From: Neurospora intermedia
Lineage: Eukaryota > Ascomycota > Sordariomycetes > Sordariales > Sordariaceae
NCBI GenBank assembly: GCA_037102815.1
Contig: BTPP01000003.1
Location: 2,976,001-3,040,000 of the forward strand
Length of the DNA: 64,000 nucleotides
Reading direction: 5' to 3'
Under the pieces are notes generated by a model. It searched no databases, had not been told where the DNA came from, and saw only the letters and a program-made list of their open reading frames with translations. This document shows positions 1-11,657 of the stretch, piece after piece; the first letter of the stretch is position 1; every line of letters starts with the position of its first letter. A program made the position numbers and the translations under genes.

Positions 1-639
1 AAATTTCCCGGGATTACCAACAGCCTGCTTACCCTAGACAGTAACTTCCGCATCCCGATTTACCGCGACTATATCCTTAGCATGGGCCTCCGCTCCGTTT
101 CGAAGGAGTCAATCACCAATATCCTCAGCCGCGGCGGTACTGACGGTCACGGCGCGGGCCGTGCTGTCACCATCGTTATTGGTGGTGCTCGAGAATCACT
201 GGAGGCTCAACCTGGCACACTCCGTCTCGTGCTCGGCGAGCGCAAGGGCTTTGTCAAGGTGGCCATGCGCACTGGCGCTGATATCGTCCCCGTGCTCGCA
301 TTTGGCGAGAACGATCTCTACGATCAGGTCAGTCCCAAGAGCCATCCGTACTTGCATAGGCTCCAGATGTTTGTGCTCCGAACCCTCAAATTCACTCTGC
401 CGTTTTTGCATGGAAGAGGCATCTTCAACTACGATGTGGGTCTGATGCCATACCGCCGGCCGTTGAACATTGTCGTTGGCAAGCCGATCCGGGTTACAAA
501 GAGGGCCGAGAGCGACCTGGAGACAAGCGAGATTGACCAGCTACACGGCCTTTACGTAAAGGAGCTGGAGAAGATGTGGGAGCGCTACAAAGACGGGTTT
601 GCCCCAGAAAGGATTGAGGAAATGCAGATACTGAAATAG
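1..639 (+). CDS. Diacylglycerol O-acyltransferase, DGAT2 family (5'-truncated by window edge)
   Basis: The reading frame is open from base 1 and ends at a TAG at 637-639, leaving about 212 C-terminal residues. DGAT2/Dga1 enzymes of the endoplasmic reticulum and lipid droplet transfer an acyl group from acyl-CoA to diacylglycerol, the last step of triacylglycerol synthesis. Seen here are the DGAT2 blocks GLRSVSKESI, the GGARESLEA motif, RKGFVKVAMRTGAD followed by VPVLAFGENDLYDQ, and the late block GRGIFNYDVGLMPYRRP with VVGKPI. The HPHG catalytic motif and the N-terminal membrane hairpin lie upstream of the window and cannot be checked. No intron interrupts the visible part. The ATG at 82 is internal and not the start. 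Monoacylglycerol acyltransferase activity cannot be excluded from the sequence alone. Confidence 0.93.
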   Translation, partial: KFPGITNSLLTLDSNFRIPIYRDYILSMGLRSVSKESITNILSRGGTDGHGAGRAVTIVIGGARESLEAQPGTLRLVLGERKGFVKVAMRTGADIVPVLAFGENDLYDQVSPKSHPYLHRLQMFVLRTLKFTLPFLHGRGIFNYDVGLMPYRRPLNIVVGKPIRVTKRAESDLETSEIDQLHGLYVKELEKMWERYKDGFAPERIEEMQILK

Positions 640-2123
640 GAAACCAGAGTGGACAAGGGACAGGTGGAGGTGAGGGAGGAAGGAAAGAGAGGATGGTCGA
701 TACCATGTGGATTCCACATTCATTAAAGAGGCAGATTATCTGGGGTAGTCATGAAATGGGTGGCCAGGGCAGTTTTGCTATGGACTATGACAAGGGGCGG
801 ATATATCTTTATCACTATGCGGAGATGAAGATATAATTAGAGTTCAAATTACAAAATGGAGTAGTCGTCTAAAAATACACGTGGTCTGTTCGGTTCATGG
901 TTGTTGAGCCTGCGCTTTTATCTGTCTCCGGTCGAAACCTTGTTCTTCGTCTCAAAATAAATGTAAATTTGACAATGGCGCATACACCTTAATTTTCACA
1001 CGAGAATCAACCAAGAAGCTGAGTCACTCTCTCACGATGATAAGATACTGTGCGATCTAGTCATGTCACTCATGAAAAAGGAATAATAGAAAAAAACAAT
1101 GCAAAAACAGCTGGAATGTGCAAACAGCAAGCAACAAGTCTCAAGTCTTTCCCGGATATCGGTCTATAAGTATGTTCCTGTCGGGTCGCCTGACACAACG
1201 GACTGGGGTCTCGGAGAACCGAGGGGTTTGAGAACTTGGAAAGGTGAGATGAAAGAAATGTGCTAAACGGCTGTTTAATCAAATATGGGGGATGAAAAAG
1301 TTTACATTGATTTGGCTTCGAGTAGTAGCTCCATTCGTCCTCATTTGACGATTGAACACGATCCAGGTCGAAGGCTGAGACTAACGGGAAGAACACTGCA
1401 GGAAATGCTGGAATGTAGGCTGGTTGTATGATGATGATGACGATATGGGGTTTCGTTATGTCGAGAACGGGGAGGAGGAGGACGAAGAGAGTCGGGAACT
1501 CGGAGGGAGGTCAAACGAAGATGAGGCAAGCACGGCAAGGTAAAGAGTTGGGGGAAATACTCTCTGTGCATCTCTTATATACGTAGAGCATCGATCGGGA
1601 TAGAAGAGGTATCTTTCAGCTTCTTGGCATCGCATCTGGAGAATATGATGGATGGGTTGAGGCCCGCTGCCGAGATGTGTTGTGTTGAGAGGTGAATCAA
1701 ACCGCTGTTCTTTCTTGATGTGGTGATGTCTCTCTCTCTCTCGCTGTCTGTTTTTCTTCTGTGATTATTCGGGTCTTCCATGTATTTCCGAAAAGGTAAA
1801 TAGCCTAGATCAACGACAATCATCCGTCATCTTTCTACCTGCACATACACCACACTTCGACATTGTACTTACCCAAGAAGGGTACCGTGGCTGTAAAGCC
1901 CAAGTCTTGATGGAAACGAGAACAAGAACATACCAGTATCGTGATCTTAGGGAACGACGACAACAGGAAGGAAAGCCCTTGCGTACCTGTTCTGTTGATG
2001 CGTTGCTTAGTTCGCTCCGTATCTCACTGTTCAGTTTTCTTGTTCGAGTGGAACTTACCTACTACCTACCTATGAGGAAGGAACGATCAAGAACCGGGTG
2101 TCTGTCAGCGAGGTCAAAAGGTA

Positions 2124-2133
2124 CCTAGGTAGA
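2124..2133. repeat. TACCTAGGTA palindrome
   Basis: A perfect 10-bp palindrome, followed by GTAGGTACCT 8 bases later. It belongs to a motif group found in many non-coding gaps of this window (see findings). Confidence 0.6.
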
Positions 2134-3233
2134 GTAGGTACCTCTACCGATATATTGCAAGGTAACAACAATCCAACAAAAGTCTTGGAAGATACCTACT
2201 TACCGTATGCATGATATCCTCCGTCGTCCAGCTCGTCGTCTCCCTTGCACAAACTACGTACCAAGAGGGCATTCTCGCTAGGGCTACCAGATATGTTATC
2301 AGCTCTGACATAATGCAGCAGTTCTTGTGAGAAGACTAGGTAGTATCTGGAGTGCAAATGCAGGCAGGGCCAATTGAGAAAGATCCAACGAATGCATGAA
2401 AGATCGTCGTCTATAGTCAACATGAATCGGAAAGAAGAGATAAGAATGCACAAATGCAATACAACACACCCACAACCAGACAAACCAAGCTTGATACTTC
2501 GGTGTCTCCGTAACAATGAAGTAGTAGTGCTTGGTACTACTATCGATATTATCGTGATTGTCTCTCGTTACCACCTACTTTCATATAGAACGGTTCAAAA
2601 CGTCGGAAACGGCCCGTCTTGTATTTGAACTCTTGAGCTGGCGACCAAACGAGTGAATCATGAAGGAGGAAGTCATGTCCCACCTCATCTTTACTCTCGT
2701 GTATCACCGCCTGTTTATATGGACTGCTCGATACATATGGGGTCTAGAAATACAACGGTGCATTAGTTATGGATGGTACGCACTGACGTTGGCTCGGTTA
2801 TTTAAGGTATCGTTCGTTTCGCTTCTATCTCGTCTCAACCCGTGTGTGTCTATATGCGTTTTGACTTCCCGTCCCATGTTTCGCCCCGCCGTGCATCCCG
2901 TGTTTATTCTAGAATGTCTCGAACGCCTTAATTTCCTTTCCACTTCCCGCCTTTCCGACTTCCGTCCCTCCTGTCGCAGTTGGGGAAAAAGGAAGGTTCG
3001 GTTAGAATGGAAAGCGGCTGGATGCGTCTCGAAACGTACACATTTCAGGAACCACAATGCATTTCTTCACGGGGAGAAGGACAACGAGAACATATTCTTG
3101 GTTTTGCTGGTTTCAAACTTGGTGATCGTTGTTGTCGCCTGCTAGATATACTGTAGCTTTTAATTGATGAGACCAAGTGATGGTCCAGGCACGCGAAGGG
3201 TGGACGCGTCGTGTAAAATTGAAACCATGCAAG

Positions 3234-3384
3234 AAAAAAAAGGAACAAAAAAAAAAAAAAAAAGCAAAACACCCAAAACTCCTCGCCAGCCATTGAAATG
3301 CTCAATGATACAAAGCCAAATGTCCTCTTGAACGCCTCGCAGTACTATGGCCACTGATGCATTCAAAAAAAAGAAAAAAAAAAA
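3234..3384. repeat. A-rich homopolymer runs
   Basis: Two A-rich stretches (about 3234-3263 and 3366-3384) lie about 160-300 bases beyond the stop codon of the minus-strand Ser-rich gene (read as T-runs downstream of it). They are simple low-complexity DNA without a clear function. Confidence 0.7.
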
Positions 3385-3542
3385 GAGACAGAAATAGAAA
3401 GAGTAATAAAAAATAAGAATAAAGAGGGGTTGGTTTGCTGCCAGGTGGTTCTTCCCTTTCCGTCAACCTCTCCTCGAGAAACGTTTTGATCTGTATCTAA
3501 GAAAGTTTCGTGACGAGATAATTTGTGTTGGTTGTCCTCCTC

Positions 3543-6500
3543 TTACGTCCGTCGAACCCGCTTCCAGATTCGCTTCATGACCCCCTTCTCCGAGGTGATG
3601 CTTGCCTGGTTCTCCAAGCTTTCATTGAGTATTGGCTCCCCGTAAAACATGCTCTTGTTTTCAAATCCGCCCAAAGACATCGACTTGCGGGTATTCCGGT
3701 ACAAGGGCTTCCCTTGCTGCCATCCGTAGATCTCGTTCTCGTGCGCCCGCAAATCGGGACGTGTCAGAGTCATGCGCAGCGTCATTTCGCGCGAGTTTGC
3801 GGGCACCTGAGCATATCCCCCAGTTCCCTCCGAAAACATGCCATATCCGTCTCTCAGAAATGTTGGATCACTCGAGGTAGCACGTTGAGGGTGGGATCTG
3901 GTCTCGAATGCTTGGGGTGTTTTGGGCGACTCGGGATCCGCAAGTGATGGCTGATCGCTGTTGAGAGAGACATGCTCGTCGTCGTCATCAGCCAAAAATG
4001 TACCCATAGCCCACGTATCTTCTTCTTTTGGCGTCGACTGAATCTTCTTGCGGGCAGGGCCGAGGGGCATTTCCATGAACTCGGTATGGACCATAGACCC
4101 TGCGCCAAGCGCGTCCGTAGAGGGAAAGCCAAACTCGATAGCCTCATCGAATTTCTGAGGAGAGGCAAGATAAACGCGTAACTTCAATCGAGCCTCAGGA
4201 TCTTGATAGTGAGCTGCAGATGGGTCAAATATTGAATCCTGGGGGCTGTGCTTTGGTGTGATGAGCGACAGAGTGCGCGACTTCCGGTGTGTGCGTCCAT
4301 CCGAGTTAGCGACACTACCTGCCGAGGTAGGCGCTGATGACCCAGTTGCTAGGGCATTGTGGCTTCCTGGTCTGCTGGTGAGGGTAGGCGTGGATGGCAT
4401 GCCGAATGGAAGCTTGGATACAGACATTTGCCGGCGGAAAGATGGTCGTTGTTGTTTTGGAGATGGAAGGCCGTCCCTCAAATTGGCATGGTAATCGTCC
4501 AGGAAAAGACGCAAGTCCAGATCGTCTTCTTCGTCGAGCCATCGGAAGCTTTCATAAAACGACTGAGGTAGTTCTTCACTGATGGGTTGCTCAGAACGGT
4601 TCTTGACGCCTTCTCTAGCCTCCAAAGTGTTTTGCTGAGACATATGCGACGGCATGAGGCCCTCCCTCTTCACGCTTGGGTGGCCATTGTTCCTCCTGTT
4701 CATCTTGTATATAGCCTCGTCTGCTGCGTCCAGAATGACGCTGGCACGGAGACGCCTTGCAAGAGCAAGCTGCTCTTCGCGGGTTAACTCTTGTTGGCGC
4801 ATGTTGTCGACAGATGCCTGTGGTATTTCGAGAACAGGAGATGGCAGGCTCGATTCCCCTCCTAATGGTCCCCGCCCGTCACGACTGATGATTTGCTCCG
4901 AGCGACTTTGCTGTTTGTGGCCCTTTTGGCGTTTGTAGTTGGATATCTCGTCGTAGTGTCGTGTGATGCCGTCGATGAGGTAAGACTCCCGAGCAAAGCG
5001 CAACCTTTCGAGGGTTGAGAAGTACTGTAAGGTTTTTGTTTTAGCGAGGACTTCAAGAAGAAAAGCGGTTTCAAAGAATAGAATCATAAGATACGTTCAT
5101 CAAGCCATCTAATATAACGTGTAGGGGTCACCAGCATATGACGGGCAGTTTGGGAGCTTGAGCGGGAGGGACATAACGAAGCCAGTGAGGTGGCATGGAT
5201 AAGGGCAAGGGGTCCCTGAGCAGCTTTGACTAGCAGGCGTTGGACCCGCATGCAGGAGAGTCAAATGAAGCTGCAAGTGCGCGGAAGTGAGTTGAAATAG
5301 GATCCCTGTCCAGGTGCAAGACGTCCGTGTTCACTGAACGATACGAGACGCTGCACCACCTTCTCTGCCGAAAATTGCTCGATCCCAACAAGTGGTTTGA
5401 GGTTAGGTTGCCAAAGAGCCTATCCTATGGAGCTCGACACGTGCGTTGTTCGCTTCAGCAGCCGGAGAAACAGTGAACAGGTATGCGCCTGGGAAAATAC
5501 CGTCGTCCATCGAAAGCAGTCTTGTTGGCCAAATCAAAGCCAACCGAGATTTGCCCTTGTTGACAGGCACTCGCTCGTCAACCAATGTGACATGAGAAGC
5601 TTCAAGAAGCAGAACTTCAGGCGCCTGAGTGCTTATTGAGGCGCGAGAAGCGCTCAGCGAAGAGCTGGACCATGTCATCTAGGCCTGGTGATATCAACCA
5701 TTGGCGGAGGACGTTCATTTCATCTGTCTGCCAATTCTACCAGCCTCTTGAGGTAGCTCCAATTCCTTCAACGCTTCGAGGCGCGAGCTCCTCACCTTTT
5801 CAGGGGCGCCGTCCCGCCATGTTCCCCAATTAAGGAGCGGCTGTGATGCTCTGACGGTGGTGCGCACCGGTGGGTGTCATCGCCAGACAGAAGCAAAGGC
5901 GAGGGGGACTTCCAATTGGACATGACTTGTGTGACATATGCGGGATCTAGCACTTGCTGCAGGAACCAACAGCGAGCGGGAGGGGGGCAGACGAGAGAGG
6001 GGTGATGCCCAGAGAGGGTAAAAGAAAAAAAAAAGGCAATCGAACATGGGAGAGACCTTGGCTCAAACACCATGAACAACAAGTCTCCGTGCCGGCATCA
6101 GATATATAGTTTGGGGATTCTCCAGAAATTTCGGGTACACACCTTGCGCTGTATTGCCAATGGCAGAGCCTCAAACTCTTCCCGGGTCATCTGTGGAACC
6201 GCATTGGCCTGACTTTGTCGTGTCCCAATGCTGCTAGATCTGGAATGGGTAAATCGCTTGTGTGTCGTCGGCTTGGTGTCGGCGAAACCATGTCCTGCAT
6301 CCTCGAGCGGCTGCTGCGGCTTGCCGTTATGGTCCATGTGCTGATGATGATGTAGTTTTGTCCACAGAGAGAAGAAGGGACTGGGAAGTCGGGCCATCTG
6401 CTCGCTGTGAGCCGAATGCGGCCGGCGTGGCCGCTGTTGAGCGATGGTTTTGGCAGCATAGTTAGACCGGCCAGAGGGCGCGGCCCCATCAGCCGAAGCC

Positions 6501-7219
6501 ACATCTGTAGGGTCAGGCATTATGGGGCCGTGTTGGATGCTCGAGAAGCTGCTGCTGGAATTATCGAAATAATGGTGAAATGCGCAAGGTTCGGAGGCGA
6601 GACTTTTGGTCGAAGCTGGGGGAGAAAGGTAAAATGAGCGGTAGACAGGACTCCTTGGAAGATTGACGTCGACGTGAAATGGACCGAAGTTGTCTAAGCC
6701 CAGGTCGGGCTGATGATGGCGCTCGCTGTTGCCGCTATGGAAATATGAACAGTCGTCGAGGAAAGTGCCAATGTTGGTGGTTTGTTCGTGCGTTGTGTTT
6801 GTTGGGAAAAACCTGAAGGGAAGGTGGAAAGCAAAATCTCGCGGGCTCCTGTTGTCTATCGACAGAGGTGTCTGGGAAACGTACGTCCATGGTTCAACAA
6901 GGGGTTCATTGTCTAGCTGATCTAGGCGCTGGCGAGCATGGTGATCTGGCAGAGTCGGTGTCGCTGCCCCAGCGAACGGGGTTGGTGGACAGCTAGAACA
7001 CCATGCCGGACACCCTCCCGGACCAGCTTCTGGCTCCAGGAGAGACAGGGGCATGGAGAAGCTGCGGTCGGCCGACATGTCATCGAGGTCCAGCAGGGCG
7101 TCAAGGGCACCAATGCCATTCGCAGGCACGTGTGGCACATTTTGCTGGCTCTCCGGCACCACGAAGGCGGCCGCGGAACTAGCGCCTTGAGACTCCCGCC
7201 CAACTGCGAGGCTGCCCAT
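3543..7219 (-). CDS. Uncharacterised conserved fungal Ser-rich protein, two exons with a 1.1-kb intron
   Basis: Model on the minus strand: exon 1 7219-6143 and exon 2 5024-3543, giving about 852 residues. The donor is AAG|GTGTGT at 6142 and the acceptor CAG is at 5025. Joining is in phase 0 and fuses PLAIQRK to YFSTLERLRFAR, an uninterrupted charged helix that neither piece has alone, which is the main support for one gene. The rest is low-complexity: Ser/Pro-rich and probably disordered in the first half, then a helical patch (REEQLALARRLRASVIL) and an acidic patch around FRWLDEEDDLDLRLF in the second half. No signal peptide, membrane segment or catalytic motif is visible. Similar fungal proteins are, to my memory, sometimes labelled mucin-like without functional evidence. 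Intron length (1118 bp) is unusual, so an extra exon inside it or an alternative first exon is possible. Confidence 0.7.
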
Positions 7220-10200
7220 CTCGCTACCGCGCTACCACTCAGCCGACTCGGTCACGTCGCGAGCGCAGCAACCACCGCCAATTGAGCCTGAACAGCGGAG
7301 GACCAAGGCTGTGATTTAGTGTGATGGGGATCTTGACGGCGGCACCTGATGGGACGTTGAACTGTTCCCCCAACTCTTCTCTCCACGTCCCGTTGTTGTT
7401 CCTACAGGGTCCAGGTCCCTATTTCCCGACCTTTTTGACACTAGCTCTCCCACAGCTGGGTTCTCCTGGCTCTCTTGGCTACAGTATGTATTCTGTTCCC
7501 AGTTTTAAGATCAAGGTGGGGCTGCCAGGCCAAGTGGAAGCGAAACCGCAAACGGCAATCTCAGAATAGAAGACAAGCAGGAACCTCGAGATGAAGTGGC
7601 CGTTGCTAAATTTCTGGGTCGGCCGATGTGACTGTCGGCTTGTCCCCGGATCAGACAGCGCACGTGGACTCCGCACTCCGCGGGCAGAGAATAAAAAAAA
7701 TTAAAAAAAAGGTACGAAAACGAACACCTTCCAGCGAGTCCACGTACGGGGTAATGAGGGATCAGCCCAATTTGCGATGGTTCCGCTGATGTTTCAGTTC
7801 TCTCTGTTCAAAAAGAGACGTTGTCGCCGTTGATCGTTGGAGATAGCGGCGAGGATGACAGTTGATATTTTCTGTTCGCAAGGGATAATCGGTGCCTCAA
7901 CAGGAGGGGTTTGCTTCCAGTGCTTGAATTGACCGCTGAGCTGCTGCTTCAGTTGTGACAGATGCAGGTGAAGCCCTCCTCTGACGCCGCAGTGGATGTC
8001 GGACAGAGCTAGCGAATTGGATCGATGTGATGCGGGCGTCGTGCAGTGGCAGGCAGATCCCGTCGTTTGCTTGTGGAGGACTGGCAATAGGGTGGTGGGG
8101 AAATGGAGATCGCTTCAGGCTTTTGCTCGTTATTTGTTAATGAAGCAATATCGCACATGGCATCTACCATCCAAGAACCACCATGGTACCGAGACCGCTA
8201 CCACGTGATGGATGTGACAAGAGGCAATTGCCGTCGATGATCGTTTCCTTCTTCAAGGGTCTTCTCGATATTGATCTGGAGTTAGGTTCGTGTCGAAGTC
8301 CCGGCCGTCCGCTTAGCTCGGTTGCAACAGACTTGTGATGGATGAGAGCCACTGTGGGAGTGGGTCTAGGATGATATAGAAGGAGGACGAAGAGATAGGC
8401 AGGTAGGAGTCCATGGAGAGAAAGAAAGAACACTTTGAATTTGTTCTGAGATGAGAGATGAACTCGTCCTAAATCCAGCCTCCCTCTGTGGCCCGTCTGT
8501 AGGTCTCCTCGTTTCCAAACTTCCCTCGTGTTCGAAACTGAATCGATGGGGGCCTGGGTTATAGTAAGCTGAGGGGGTCTCTGAGGGGTCTTCACTACGT
8601 AAATACTGAACGGGAATTCGGGATCTGTAATCGGAACCATGTAACAAACAGAGATGGATAATTATCAGCGTGTTTGGAAAGAGCTCATTGACGACTCCAT
8701 GTTGAGTTTACTTCGAGGAAGGAACGTAGGTAGGGCTACCTAGATCCAGGTGGCGTAGGTTGCGTGCAGGTGGGCTGCGCACCTGCTTGCTGTATCAAGT
8801 GCTGCAGTGGCTGTATGTAGGTAGCCGAGCAATCAAGGAAGGATTCGAGACAATTGAGATAATTGGTTGAAAGGGACTGCCTGGAGAGAACGTGGACAAT
8901 CCAACGCAAATACCTTACTTATCGTCTTCGACCGGAGACCTTCCGCGAATCTTGCTCCTTCATGACAGCTGCAAGACAGATTACTAGCCAGGTGCTCTGG
9001 ACTCGATAGTACACTCAGCATCATGATCCAGGTCGTCAATGCGTCTTCTCCTCACCCTCTTCACCGTCTTCGCGCATGACATACGGCTTGAATCAACACA
9101 AGGGCGACGCCCCAAAGTTTGTCCCTGAAACATGATGCTACTTCTTCCACTTCAATTGACCTACGACAGCGGCCAGTGGACAAACACGGTCAAACAACGC
9201 TCACTACAAGACGCAGGCACTGTAGCCTCTGCTATCCCTTCTCCAGCGGCTCCTCGCGGTTCCAGAAACCAGTCATTTGGGTCCGTCCCGTCCCCATCTC
9301 GCGGCTAGGAGAAAGTTTGACGAGTTGGCACCGTCACTGCCGATTTGACATTCCATTCCGTTCCCGTTCGGTGGTTCCCGCAATTGGGTCTCACATAATG
9401 CTCTAGTATGCGATCTCGGGTGCCGCTGACAGATCGGGGGCTGCAAAACACGGGTTCAGCAAACCAGGCGGGCAAACCCAGGCTTTCCGGGCTCTGACAT
9501 CTTTATCTCAGACAGGTCGCTTGGAGGTGCTGCAGTTGTTGCGACTTCCCTTCCCCTGATTTTCTTCTCGCCATTTCCGTTGGCTGGTGCACAGATCAGG
9601 GTCCCTAGCAACCGCCGTGAAGCGAGCCCTCGAGGAGTCAGGGGAGCCAACGAGGCCGATTCGGGAACACGCAATAACTCAACACCCAGACCAAATGAAG
9701 GGGTAGTACGGAACCGCAGAGTCAAAGACGAACCCGTGGGGTTCGATAAGGGACGGAGGATAGGTAGGAAAATCAGAAGGGCAAGGCTCGACAACCACAT
9801 CGTCGGGTTATTCGGGCCCAGTGTAATCGAATCATTTGATCAGGATGGCCTATCAGACCAGTGGCGCCGGGTGCTTAGGTCTGGCGACTTTAGACTGAGA
9901 TGTATATGGCATGCTCCTTCCAGCTTCCAGCGCTACGGCATCTCTTTGGTTTTCAAATAGCTATCGCTGTTGCGTCGTCTCCAGAGATCCGGTACCTACA
10001 CCGTCTTCAAGACCAAAGCACCGGGCATATCGGATACACTGGCTTGCCCATATCCCGGGCCTTTGCGGACTCGGCTGGCGGCCATAATAGTTAGAGGAAG
10101 CGTGTGAGAGCATCCCCTTGAACAGAGTAGCGAACTTCGGCTTCAGGGGCGCACCAATGCATCGTCCGGAATGTCGATCAAGCAACAACGCTCCTGCTTT

Positions 10201-11657
10201 GGTCGTACTACAACCGGTTCAGTGACCATCACCACCCCATGCAATTGAGGGTCCCTGTCGACAATCTATATGTTTTTCAGCTTTGTTCTCGAGTTCGGAA
10301 ACATACAGATTAGCTCTCACGTTTCTCGGAAACCGAATCAACGCTTGCTCAACAGAGTTGCACATTGTCAGCGTCGCCAACAAAGTCGGTTTGAATATTG
10401 TTCATACCTGCTTCAAGTCACTGGCAGTCTGACCAGTCTGCCCGCCCGGCATATTGGAAGTTATGCGAGCGGCTGATTTTTTGAACACCGGTTCCCGCAC
10501 AGGCTTACCAGCCAGCCCAAGCTATTCTTGCTTCCAGATGGTTTGGGACATGCTGTCCCTCGAACAGGTTTTGTTACACCATCGTTTACTGGGATGATCG
10601 AAACCAGGAAGCATTACGAATGACAAAATTCTCGATAAGATACTTTGTCTCATCCGTCTTAAGGCAAGAGACGACACAGCAACAGAGCGGTTGGATGTGA
10701 TATAATACTTTTGCAATGTCAGCTCCATATCAAAGAGTTCTCCTCCAACGGACCAGACATGAATATCAGCGTATGTCGCCGCTTTTGCAGCTCCTGCCAA
10801 GGCAATCTTGGAGAAACACTTCCCACTGGAGTGGTCCACGTATAAAACAGCTTTGAATCAGAACACCGAGGCACAAACTTCTTCTTGTTTGCTATTCGGC
10901 AGGATTATAAAATCTCCACTGATTAGTAGTGGGCAGCGTGACAAGTATTGCCGATGAATACAAACATTGCGCTGCACTACCGTCGAGCAGTCATGAATCA
11001 TAGCAGCTTGAATAGACTGGCTGGCCGAAAGCCGATGGCCATCGATCACAATCGATCTTCCTCCCCCGAAATACCGAGGGAAGCCTTCACGAAAAGAAGA
11101 AAACGCTTACTGGCCTGACTTACAGAAGAAACTGCCATTATGCAAAAATTTTTTAGGTGCATTTTATTCCAGTTTCAGAAGCAATGGGCCACAGTTTGGT
11201 GATGGAGGTCAAGGCAAAGAAAGCTCAAGCTGAACTGGAACACCACATGGCATGGGACTAATGGGTCGTTGAGTTTCAAATGACAAAACGTTCACCTCGT
11301 CAGGAAACAACTCAGGTCCGTGAACATTATTCACAGTGTACGTTGCTATTTCGCCCGCATGGATACTTGTCGAATTTCAAAGTCGATTCCACGAGCAGTT
11401 AACTACCTAGGTGTGATGATATCTGAAAACGCACAATATCACCCAGCCACCGCCCAAACCGATGAATTCCTCCCTTGGCTTCATGACCTTGTCACCTAGT
11501 CTCATCGAACTACGATGGACTCGCTTACCTGCAGGTTGAACTTCCGACTTGAAAGATCAGGCAACCTAATTACGCCATCAATAAACCTCCGGGACCGTGG
11601 TAGTTGGAGCTACATTCCGATACCTTACGCCTTATGCCCATGACCAGTCACCGTCCG
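7220..11657. other. Long intergenic region without a convincing gene
   Basis: It separates the start of the Ser-rich gene from the stop of the lysine 2,3-aminomutase gene, both on the minus strand. Open frames at 8164-8640, 9456-9800, 9580-9960 and 10522-11049 lack recognisable domains. An A-rich run lies at 7687-7711. TACCTAGG-type elements lie at about 8729-8742 (an inverted pair GTAGGTAG/CTACCTAG) and at 11404-11412. The first several hundred bases are probably promoter and 5' UTR of the Ser-rich gene. Confidence 0.55.

Larger units (their letters stand above)
640..3542. other. Intergenic region between the DGAT2 gene and the Ser-rich gene (convergent 3' ends)
   Basis: No convincing gene. 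Open frames here are short, lack family motifs and overlap one another. The region holds a GAT repeat (1428-1441), a CT repeat (1729-1743), a TACCTAGGTA palindrome (2124-2133) next to further TACC/GGTA copies, and A-rich runs at 3234-3263 and 3366-3384. Both flanking genes end towards this gap, so long 3' UTRs probably occupy its margins. Confidence 0.6.

Noticed and set aside
9456-9960. Two overlapping frames on opposite strands as a possible gene
   Set aside because: They overlap in large part, have no domain, and their residue composition looks random.
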